A DNA stretch of 13,536 bases, taken from Halobacteriales archaeon SW_9_67_24. GTDB lineage: Archaea; Halobacteriota; Halobacteria; Halobacteriales; Halococcaceae. The first letter of the stretch is position 1. Each line of letters starts with the position of its first letter. The stretch covers positions 1-13,536 of the forward strand of contig PXSV01000127.1 in NCBI GenBank assembly GCA_003022685.1. The letters are read 5' to 3'. A program made the position numbers and the translations under genes. The notes beneath the pieces are model-generated. The model made no database searches. It saw only the letters and a program-made list of their open reading frames with translations, and had not been told where the DNA came from. This document shows positions 7,103 through 12,716 of this stretch, piece after piece.

Positions 7103-7247
7103 GGTTTTTACTGCGGGAGGATCGCGCTCGCTCCCTGTGGTCGCTCGCGCGACCCCCCTTGCAAAAACGTCCTCAGAAGTCGAAGACTTCTGATGGGCTG
7201 CGTTAGAGCTTCGCTCTAACGAACGTTCATGAAAAACACCCGCTCGC
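7103..7247. terminator. Stop-adjacent element, copy 1, interrupted: probable polB terminator
   Basis: Begins two bases after the polB stop: GGTTTTTACTGCGGGAGG (T-tract 7105-7109), an imperfect GC hairpin region (about 7122-7150), CTTGCAAAAACGT (7158-7170), an insert, then GTTCATGAAAAACACCCGC and TCGCTC to 7247. Copy 2 at 8608-8696 has the same parts without the insert. T5 tracts occur on the plus strand (7105-7109) and twice on the minus strand (7163-7167, 7232-7236), so it could stop transcription from both sides. Terminator function is inferred from the T-tracts and the position after stops. Confidence 0.6.
7166..7226. repeat. Double-hairpin insert in the terminator element, flanked by AACGT direct repeats
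   Basis: Relative to copy 2, which reads GCAAAAACGTTCATGAAAAA without a break, copy 1 carries 56 extra bases between AACGT (7166-7170) and AACGT (7222-7226). The insert is almost entirely two perfect 21-base hairpins: 7173-7193 (9-bp stem, loop GAA) and 7201-7221 (9-bp stem, loop TTC). The five-base direct repeat resembles a target-site duplication, but only one comparison copy is available. Confidence 0.6.
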
Positions 7248-7290
7248 TCACTTCGTTCGCTCACGCTGGACGTACTGACGCTCTCCGCGA

Positions 7291-7354
7291 CCGTCACCGC
7301 ACAGCACCGCCCGAGCCCTCGCTCCCTTCGGTCGCTCGCCCTCGATCCGCCAGG
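7291..7354 (-). repeat. Dispersed intergenic repeat, copy B
   Basis: Read on the minus strand this begins CCTGGCGGATCGAGGGCGAG, has a variable centre CGACCGAAGGGAG, and ends GGCGGTGCTGTGCGGTGACG. Copy A (13428-13493, plus strand) matches 20 of the first 22 positions and most of the tail; the centre differs. It lies within the polB-phosphatase gap. Confidence 0.7.
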
Positions 7355-7462
7355 AGAGCAAGCTCTCCCGAGCCCTGCGTTCGCGGCGTCGTTCGAAACG
7401 GCGAAGCCGTTTCGTGATGACAAAAATCTCCGATTTTCGAACCACGAACGCAGGACGCCAGG
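7348..7462. repeat. Hairpin-rich insert flanked by CGCCAGG direct repeats
   Basis: Between CGCCAGG at 7348-7354 and CGCCAGG at 7456-7462 lie 101 bases with three perfect short hairpins: 7353-7368 (7-bp stem GGAGAGC, two-base loop), 7394-7414 (9-bp stem CGAAACGGC, loop GAA) and 7423-7437 (6-bp stem AAAATC, loop TCC). The left repeat is the edge of dispersed copy B, as if a hairpin cassette had entered it. The same short-loop hairpin design appears in the insert at 7171-7221. Confidence 0.45.
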
Positions 7463-7659
7463 CCCGCAACCATCCCGCCACCGCACCGCCGCCGCGACCG
7501 CCCCGCACCGCGACACATCGAAACCGCGACCGTTCACCCCGCGTCGGGATCGATCCGGTATCCGGCTACGTCGCGGGCCCACACACCGAGTTTCGATCGG
7601 CGATCGACGGACGATGGCGGCGAACCTCGCCGACACCTCACATAGGCAAGTATTAATCC
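7463..7659. other. Remainder of the 7.1-7.7 kb intergenic region, no gene seen
   Basis: The left part (7463-7515) is C-rich CCGCCACCGCACCGCC-type sequence, the complement of the GCGGTGCGG tracts near 1950 and 13410. The rest is ordinary GC-rich sequence without a supported gene; open frames across it run into repeats and lack conserved features. It ends at the AT-rich promoter patch of the next gene. Confidence 0.5.
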
Positions 7660-7665
7660 TTTTAC
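7660..7665 (+). promoter_or_regulatory. Putative TATA box of the first phosphatase gene
   Basis: TTTTAC in TATTAATCCTTTTACG, centred about 27 bases before the ATG at 7690, again the spacing for a leaderless transcript. The neighbouring TATTAA (7651-7656) is an alternative that would give a short leader. Confidence 0.5.
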
Positions 7666-7689
7666 GTTCGCCCCTCGCCGGTTCATGCC

Positions 7690-8604
7690 ATGCGTGGACT
7701 CGGGCGGCACGTCGCCGACGCCTACCGCAACCTCCGCCACGGTGGGTCCGACGTCATCCGGGAGTTCCTCTCACGAGCGTACTTCGGCACGGTGCCCTCC
7801 GTCGATCCCGACCCCGTTTACGCCGAGGACTGGGACCTCCTGATCGTGCTCGACGCCTGCCGGGCCGACCTCTTCGACGAGGTCGTCGCCGACGGCAGCT
7901 ACGAGGGCCTCTACGGCGGCGAATCCCGAATTTCGGCCGGCAGCACCTCGACCGAGTGGCTCGAAGGCGTCTTCGGCGACGCCGATCCCGACGACCTCCG
8001 CGACACCGCCTACATCACCGGGAACCCCTACTCCGAATCACATCTCGACAGGGAGGCGTTCGGTCTCGTCGACGAGGTCTGGCGATATGCCTGGGACGAC
8101 GAGTTGGGAACGATCCCCGCGCGGCCACTGACCGACCGCACCATCGCCGTCGGCCGCGAACGCTCCTTCGATCGGATGGTTGTCCACTACATGCAGCCCC
8201 ACTTCCCCTCGATCCCCGACGGCGACCGCGACAACGGCGTCACCCTTGAGAAGTTCGGCGACGAATCGATGTCAGTCTGGGAGGAACTCCGCTTCGGCCA
8301 GCGAACCGAGAGCGAGGTCTGGGAGAGCTATTGCGCGAACCTCGAATACGTCCTCGACGAGGTCGGACTCCTGCTCGATCACGTCGACGCCGAACGGGTG
8401 GTCGTGACCGCCGATCACGGCAACGCCGTTGGCGAGGCGGGGCTATACGGCCACGCCGAGGGCGTCGCGCTGCCCTGTCTCCGAGAAGTCCCATGGTGTA
8501 AGACCACCGCGACCGATCGCCAGGTCCACGAACCCGCCCAGTACGACGCCACCGCGACCACCGGCACGACCGCCGCCCGCCTCGAATCGCTTGGCTACGC
8601 CTGA
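7690..8604 (+). CDS. Alkaline phosphatase/sulfatase-superfamily hydrolase, haloarchaeal type
   Basis: 304-aa protein with the outline of the metal-dependent alkaline phosphatase superfamily: a first metal-binding strand DLLIVLDACRADLFDE (Asp55), a Ser/Thr-rich segment at about 82-88 where the nucleophile is expected (AGSTSTEW), a central MVVHYMQPHFP (163-173), and the second metal site VVVTADHGNAVGE (237-249; Asp242, His243) followed by YGHAEG (His255). No Cys-x-Pro-x-Arg sulfatase signature is present, so it should not use formylglycine. There is no signal peptide, and it appears cytoplasmic or peripheral. The substrate is unknown; phosphate or sulfate esters, or phosphoglycan transfer, are possible. 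It is followed by a terminator-like repeat and then a second superfamily member on the same strand. It is shorter than typical sulfatases (400-500 aa). Confidence 0.8.
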   Translation: MRGLGRHVADAYRNLRHGGSDVIREFLSRAYFGTVPSVDPDPVYAEDWDLLIVLDACRADLFDEVVADGSYEGLYGGESRISAGSTSTEWLEGVFGDADPDDLRDTAYITGNPYSESHLDREAFGLVDEVWRYAWDDELGTIPARPLTDRTIAVGRERSFDRMVVHYMQPHFPSIPDGDRDNGVTLEKFGDESMSVWEELRFGQRTESEVWESYCANLEYVLDEVGLLLDHVDAERVVVTADHGNAVGEAGLYGHAEGVALPCLREVPWCKTTATDRQVHEPAQYDATATTGTTAARLESLGYA

Positions 8605-8696
8605 GAACCTTTTTACTGCGGGGGGTGCGCTCCCTCGCTACGCTCGGTCGCCCACCCCCGCTTGCAAAAACGTTCATGAAAAACTCCCGCTCGCTC
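8605..8696. terminator. Stop-adjacent element, copy 2 (uninterrupted): probable terminator
   Basis: Immediately after the TGA at 8602-8604: GAACCTTTTTACTGCGGGGG (T-tract 8610-8614), an imperfect GC-rich hairpin region, then CTTGCAAAAACGTTCATGAA and AAACTCCCGCTCGCTC. It matches the copy after polB except for that copy's 56-base insert. Minus-strand T5 tracts lie at 8666-8670 and 8679-8683. A transcription stop, possibly in both directions, is inferred. Confidence 0.65.
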
Positions 8697-8820
8697 GGCC
8701 TGCGGCCTCGCTCGCGGTGAAACGCTGACACTTACCGCAACCGCAACCGCCACGCAACCGCCGATCGACCCGACTCCGGAAAGTCCTTGACTGACGGGAG
8801 CGCCATCCCGAACAGTAGCC

Positions 8821-10059
8821 GTGCCCTCGAAACCGAACCTCCTCGTCCTCTGTGTCGACTGTCTCCGCGAGGACTGCCTCGCTTCACGCGCGTCCGACAC
8901 GCCCTTTCTCGACGATCTCCGCTCCGCCGGTCTCGCCTGCGAGCAGCTCTTTGCGACCGCGACCACCACGACGCCTGCGGTCGCAAGCCTCCTCACGGGC
9001 TCGTACTCGGAGCGCAACGGCGTCCACTCGCTCCAGTACGGCCGTCTCGATCCCGACGTCCCGACGCTCCCCGAAATTCTCGGCGAGGGCGGCTGGCACA
9101 CCGAGGCGCTCGTGACCGGCCCGCTAGTCGACAAGACGGGACTCGATCGGGGCTTCGCCGTCTATCGCCACCGGACGGAGGACGAGTCGCTGTTCGGTGA
9201 CTGGTCCACTACCGCCCGCGATCGCCTCGCCTCGCTCCCCGAACCGTTCGCGGCGTTCGTCCACTCTTGGGAACTCCACGAGGACGTCGACGTGCCCACT
9301 GAATACGACGAGCCGGCCTACGGCGACACTGACTACACCCGCGCGCTCAGCGCACTCGATAGGGAACTTCGTGATCTCATTGGGACCGTCCCCGAAAACA
9401 CCCTCATCGCGGTCCACGGCGACCACGGCGAGAGCATCACCCACCGCCACAACCCGCTCCGACTGCTCGGCAAAAGCGTCCGCGACGCGCTCCGATACTA
9501 CGGCGGCATCGACACCCGCTCCGTCGTCGGTCGAGTGAATCGTGCGCTCGACGGCCTCGGTCCCGACATCGACGATCACTTCCTCGAAAACGGCCACGGC
9601 GAGAACGTCTACGATTTCACGACCAACGTCCCCTTCCTCCTCGCCGGCCCGGGGATCGACCCCACGACGATCACCGCCCAAACCCGTCAGGTCGATGTCC
9701 TCCCGACGCTACTGACGGCACTTGACGTCGACTTCGAGGGCGAGATCGACGGCGAACCGCTCCTTCCGGCGGACGACGTCACCGACCGGCCGGCGTACCT
9801 GCGCGCGTGCGGCGCGTCGCTCCACCGTCGGCGCAACTGGGCGCACGCAATCCGTCACGACGGCGCGAAGTACGTCGAATATCCCGATCGCGCGTGGTCC
9901 GCGGAGTGTTACGACCTCGACGCCGATCCCCAGGAGCTCGTCCCGATCGAGACCGACCGACTCGCGTCACGGCTTCAACGCCGCCTCCCCACCGACGAAC
10001 TCGACGACGCCGAACGCCTCGACATCGACGACCGGCTCCGCGACCTGGGGTATCTCTAA
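8821..10059 (+). CDS. Sulfatase-fold enzyme with Thr in place of the sulfatase Cys
   Basis: 412-aa member of the sulfatase branch of the alkaline phosphatase superfamily. Landmarks: N-terminal strand NLLVLCVDCLREDCL (Asp13), the signature block TTTTPAVASLLTGSYS (48-63), the second metal site AVHGDHGES (198-205; Asp201, His202), ENGHGENVYDFTTNVPFLLA (256-275, with His259), and a C-terminal ECYDLDADPQELVP typical of sulfatases. Aligned to Cys-x-Pro-x-Arg-x-x-Leu-Leu-Thr-Gly, the nucleophile position is Thr50, Pro52 is kept, and Arg is Val54. Thr cannot become formylglycine, so a phosphohydrolase or phosphotransferase role (as in LTA-synthase-like relatives) is more likely than sulfatase. The GTG start is chosen because the first conserved strand begins right after it; no TATA box or Shine-Dalgarno is visible. 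Its end converges with the next gene, leaving four bases between stops. Confidence 0.85.
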   Translation: MPSKPNLLVLCVDCLREDCLASRASDTPFLDDLRSAGLACEQLFATATTTTPAVASLLTGSYSERNGVHSLQYGRLDPDVPTLPEILGEGGWHTEALVTGPLVDKTGLDRGFAVYRHRTEDESLFGDWSTTARDRLASLPEPFAAFVHSWELHEDVDVPTEYDEPAYGDTDYTRALSALDRELRDLIGTVPENTLIAVHGDHGESITHRHNPLRLLGKSVRDALRYYGGIDTRSVVGRVNRALDGLGPDIDDHFLENGHGENVYDFTTNVPFLLAGPGIDPTTITAQTRQVDVLPTLLTALDVDFEGEIDGEPLLPADDVTDRPAYLRACGASLHRRRNWAHAIRHDGAKYVEYPDRAWSAECYDLDADPQELVPIETDRLASRLQRRLPTDELDDAERLDIDDRLRDLGYL

Positions 10060-10063
10060 CGGG

Positions 10064-11107
10064 CTATCGCTGCGTCGGCCGGCCCATGATCGACGCGCCG
10101 CGGACGCGAATCGTCGCCGCTGCGGCGGCTCCCAGACTGTTGGTCAGGAAGAACCCGCCGACGCTGTGGATCGTCACCGCGGCGGTCGCGATCGTCGGGC
10201 TCGCGCTCGTCACGAGCATCAAGAGGGTGATATTGACGGTCTCGATCCCGCCGAGCCCGCCGGGCGTCGGCACGATGCTCGCGGTCGTGCCGATCGGGAC
10301 GACGAAAAGCGGGACGTAAACGGGGACCGACGCACCCACCGCGAGCAGCGCGACCCAGAGTCCGAGCGACTGGCACGCCCAGCCGGCCGCCGAGAACGCG
10401 AGCGCGGCCGCCACCCGCCGGCGATCGCCCGCGACGCGCTCGACCGCTTCGACGAAGCTCCCGATCCGGGCCGCGATCTCGTCCGGTTCGAGGGGATCGC
10501 CCGGGAGCACGCCCGAGAGACGGCGAATCACCGGCGTCAGACCGCTCACGACCCGGCGCTGGAGTCCGACGCGCCGCCGCCACGCGAGCGCCGCCAGCAG
10601 GGGAAGGCCGATCGCCACCACGACCACGCCCCCGACGAGCACCGCGAGCCCGTCGCTGAGCGCGACCGCGGTGGCGTAGTACCCGACGCCGACGATCGCA
10701 AAGGAAAGCGAGGGAACGAAGTTGAGCGCGTCGAGGCTCGCGATGGCGGCGAGCCCGGTCTCGAACTCCGTCTCGGAGATGTCGGTCAGGAGCCACGCCG
10801 TGACCGGCTCGCTGCTCGCCTGGCCGAACGGCATCACGTGGCTGATGAAGGCCGTGGCGGCAGTGACGAGCACCGCGTCGAACGTCGGGAGGTCCACGCC
10901 GAGCGCCGCGAGGACGTATCGGAGCGCGAGCCCCCACGCGAGGAGCCACGCCACGATCGCCGCGGCGACGAGGCCCACGAGCGGGAGACTGGCGCGCGCG
11001 AGCGCGGCGAGCACGTCCTCGACGCCGACGACCCAGAACAGCGCGGCGAACACGACCCCAGCGGCGACGAACCCGACGAGGGCCGTCCAGAGGTTTCCGC
11101 GACGCAT
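10064..11107 (-). CDS. Flippase-like integral membrane protein (LPG synthase transmembrane domain family)
   Basis: 347-aa polytopic membrane protein of the lysylphosphatidylglycerol-synthase transmembrane domain / UPF0104 family. About eight hydrophobic segments are visible, for example 7-28, 41-68, 77-95, 120-148, 154-176, 232-258, 264-280 and 290-330. The diagnostic motif PTPGGLGGIE (280-289) is present, and HVMPFGQASSE (90-100) fills the usual first-loop motif. In haloarchaea the same domain is fused to a glycosyltransferase in AglD; here it stands alone, so no catalytic function can be assigned. Lipid or lipid-linked sugar movement is the usual guess. It lies downstream of the hydrolase gene on the same strand with a 105-base gap lacking a TATA box, so it is probably co-transcribed. 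It converges with the sulfatase-fold gene. Confidence 0.85.
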   Translation of the reverse strand: MRRGNLWTALVGFVAAGVVFAALFWVVGVEDVLAALARASLPLVGLVAAAIVAWLLAWGLALRYVLAALGVDLPTFDAVLVTAATAFISHVMPFGQASSEPVTAWLLTDISETEFETGLAAIASLDALNFVPSLSFAIVGVGYYATAVALSDGLAVLVGGVVVVAIGLPLLAALAWRRRVGLQRRVVSGLTPVIRRLSGVLPGDPLEPDEIAARIGSFVEAVERVAGDRRRVAAALAFSAAGWACQSLGLWVALLAVGASVPVYVPLFVVPIGTTASIVPTPGGLGGIETVNITLLMLVTSASPTIATAAVTIHSVGGFFLTNSLGAAAAATIRVRGASIMGRPTQR

Positions 11108-11142
11108 ACCCGTCTCACACGGGGGGAGCGCTTGAACCCGGC

Positions 11143-11173
11143 GGAACCGCTTCGCCGACCGCGACCCGGTTCC
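11143..11173. repeat. Inverted repeat upstream of the flippase-like gene
   Basis: GGAACCG (11143-11149) and CGGTTCC (11167-11173) form perfect 7-bp arms around a 17-base GC-rich spacer, 36 bases before the ATG at 11107 and after the hydrolase stop. It could be an mRNA structure between two co-transcribed genes or a protein-binding site. Confidence 0.35.
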
Positions 11174-11212
11174 CCTTCGACCATCGGTCCGCCGTTGCGC
11201 GACTCGACTCCG

Positions 11213-12142
11213 CTACGCCGATCGGGTTCCATCGATCGCGTCGACGAACGCGTCGGGGTGTTCGACGTGCGGGAGGAGCTTGGCGTCGTCGAACGCGAGG
11301 AGGCGTGCGTCGGCGGCCTCGGCGAGTTCCCGGCCGCGTTCGAGCCTGGGGAGGTCCGCGTCGCGCCCCCAGACGATCGTGGTCGGGACGTCGAGCGCTG
11401 CGAGCCGGTCGCCGAGATCGACCTCCGGGTCGAGGAAGCCGCTCACGAACGACGCGGGCGCGAACCGCGCGCCCGGCTGGTGGGTCGTCCGCCAGCGATA
11501 CCGGATGAACTCCTCGGTGAGGATCGACGGATCGGCGACGGCGTGATCGCGCTCGAAGTACCGGAGCGAGGGCTCGCTGGTGAGGAGGTTGAACAGCGCC
11601 TCGCCGACGAATGGCGAGCGGAGCAGCGAGCGGAGCCACACCCGCCGCTCGGGCATTGTCTCGGCGGTCGGACAGACGAGGACGAGTTCGGCGAAGTAGG
11701 AGCCGTCGGCGTCGGCGGCGATCGCGGCGTACGCGCCCGACAGCGACGATGCGACACAAACCGCGTCCTCGGTCGTCTCGCGCGCGAACTCGGTCACGAA
11801 CGTGGTGTAGAGCGACGCGGAGTAGACGAGGGGCGGGCGGTCCGAGCGCCCGAACCCGGGGAGATCGGGTGCGATCACGTGATACTCGTCGGCGAGGCGC
11901 TCGAAAATCCGTTCGAACTCCCGGCTCGATCCGGCGGCGTTGACGCCGTGGAGGAGGAGGCAATCGGGGTCGTCGGGGTCGCCCGCCTCGGCGTAGGCGA
12001 CGTCGAACCCGCGCCAGCGGTAGGTGTGCTGGGTGCCGGGGAGGGCGGGATCGAGCACGCCGGCTCGGCCGGTGAGTGCGCGATTGGTCACGGCGACGAG
12101 TCCCGCGCCAGCGAGGGCACCGACGGCGGCGCGAAGCTTCAT
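11213..12142 (-). CDS. Alpha/beta hydrolase
   Basis: 309-aa alpha/beta hydrolase-fold protein. Landmarks: oxyanion-hole HG (65-66, in CLLLHGVNAAG), DLPGFGRSDRP (93-103), nucleophile elbow ASSLSG (131-136) with Ser133 as likely nucleophile, acid in VWGRDADLP (Asp261 or Asp263), and PHVEHPDAF with His292 as likely catalytic base. The elbow is Ala-x-Ser-x-Ser-Gly instead of the usual Gly-x-Ser-x-Gly. The N-terminus (residues 5-20) is a short hydrophobic Ala/Gly segment after Lys-Leu-Arg and could be a membrane anchor. The substrate is unknown; relatives include esterases, haloperoxidase-like and epoxide hydrolase-like enzymes. It has the best promoter in the window, placed for leaderless expression, and diverges from the winged-helix regulator gene, which may control it. 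Confidence 0.87.
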   Translation of the reverse strand: MKLRAAVGALAGAGLVAVTNRALTGRAGVLDPALPGTQHTYRWRGFDVAYAEAGDPDDPDCLLLHGVNAAGSSREFERIFERLADEYHVIAPDLPGFGRSDRPPLVYSASLYTTFVTEFARETTEDAVCVASSLSGAYAAIAADADGSYFAELVLVCPTAETMPERRVWLRSLLRSPFVGEALFNLLTSEPSLRYFERDHAVADPSILTEEFIRYRWRTTHQPGARFAPASFVSGFLDPEVDLGDRLAALDVPTTIVWGRDADLPRLERGRELAEAADARLLAFDDAKLLPHVEHPDAFVDAIDGTRSA

Positions 12143-12165
12143 GCAGGAACAACGGCCAACCGCGA

Positions 12166-12171
12166 TTTATA
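12166..12171 (-). promoter_or_regulatory. TATA box of the alpha/beta hydrolase gene
   Basis: A perfect TATAAA on the minus strand, within CGTATAAATCGCGG, centred 26 bases before the ATG at 12142: a leaderless arrangement. Confidence 0.65.
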
Positions 12172-12238
12172 CGTGATGATGGCCCGCGCTCGGCGATCGA
12201 CGATGAACGACGGATCGACACCGACCGCAGAGTACGCG

Positions 12239-12252
12239 GTTCCGTGCGGAAC
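12239..12252. promoter_or_regulatory. Inverted repeat upstream of the winged-helix gene promoter
   Basis: GTTCCG TG CGGAAC: perfect 6-bp arms with a two-base centre, 22 bases before the TATA box at 12274 and inside the divergent region shared with the hydrolase gene. It is a candidate regulator site (possibly autoregulation), on symmetry and position only. Confidence 0.3.
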
Positions 12253-12273
12253 AGTTACCAGCGTGACGAATCA

Positions 12274-12279
12274 TTTATA
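12274..12279 (+). promoter_or_regulatory. TATA box of the winged-helix regulator gene
   Basis: TTTATA in TCATTTATATGC. Initiation about 25 bases downstream would fall at roughly 12300-12303, giving an unusual leader of about 22-25 bases before the ATG at 12325. Confidence 0.6.
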
Positions 12280-12299
12280 TGCTGGTGTTCGGTTGCCCA

Positions 12300-12332
12300 A
12301 TGCGAACGCGAACGGTGATGCAACATGCCTGA
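12300..12332 (+). other. Possible 10-codon upstream ORF overlapping the regulator start
   Basis: ATG at 12300, just where the transcript from the TATA box should begin, opens a frame MRTRTVMQHA ending in TGA at 12330-12332, eight bases past the regulator's ATG and in a different frame. If the RNA starts exactly at 12300 it would be translated as a leaderless mini-ORF. If the RNA starts a few bases later it does not exist. Confidence 0.25.
12314..12319 (+). promoter_or_regulatory. Shine-Dalgarno sequence of the winged-helix regulator gene
   Basis: GGTGAT, complementary to the 3' end of archaeal 16S rRNA, five bases before the ATG at 12325. It supports translation from that ATG within a short leader, unlike the leaderless genes around it. 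Confidence 0.5.
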
Positions 12333-12621
12333 AACGCCAGCCATCGATGCCGAGGACACAGCGGTTGAGAACGCGGGCGCGTTCGTCATGGAGTCGGCGG
12401 CACACGTCGCCGTGCTCGAACGCCTCGTCGAGGGACCGGCCGCTCCCAGCGAGATCGCCGCAGAACGATCCGTTGGTGCCGACAGTGCAGGGAACGCCGC
12501 CGAAGCACTCCGCGATCGCGAACTCACCGAGCTTCTCGTCGCCGACGACGAGCGCGTGTACGGGCTCACTGCGAAGGGCGAGCGGGCCCTGTTTTACCTC
12601 GAAACGGAGGGCAAGGTGTAG
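12325..12621 (+). CDS. Small winged helix-turn-helix transcriptional regulator
   Basis: 98-aa protein consisting of one winged-helix DNA-binding domain. A first helix at about 25-36 (HVAVLERLVEG) leads into the helix-turn-helix (about 40-66, APSEIAAERSVGADSAGNAA then EALRDREL). The wing follows (LLVADDERVYGLT, 70-82), then a terminal helix KGERALFYLETEG. The pattern, ending LTAKGERAL, is that of ArsR/MarR-like haloarchaeal regulators. No effector domain or Cys/His metal-binding cluster is visible, so the signal is unknown. A TATA box, a short leader and a Shine-Dalgarno sequence support the ATG at 12325. It is divergent from the alpha/beta hydrolase gene and is followed 95 bases later on the same strand by a broken metallo-hydrolase gene; either could be its target. 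Confidence 0.82.
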   Translation: MPETPAIDAEDTAVENAGAFVMESAAHVAVLERLVEGPAAPSEIAAERSVGADSAGNAAEALRDRELTELLVADDERVYGLTAKGERALFYLETEGKV

Positions 12622-12716
12622 GTCTCCGTTCGGACGCGGCAGGCACTTCCGGGGGACGACCGCCGCACGCTCGATGAGACGACCGTCTATCACGGACGCG
12701 CGCCGACGTGGGGCTG

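Noticed and set aside
7171..7437. CRISPR-like array of hairpins
   Set aside because: The hairpins share geometry but not sequence, spacing is irregular, there are no constant repeats and no cas genes in the window.
7094..7740. Minus-strand open frames between polB and the first phosphatase gene, including a tail reading SKLGVWARDVAGYRIDPDAG
   Set aside because: The tail has a protein-like composition and could be a gene remnant, but no start, family match or undisturbed body supports it, and the frames run into repeats or the phosphatase gene.
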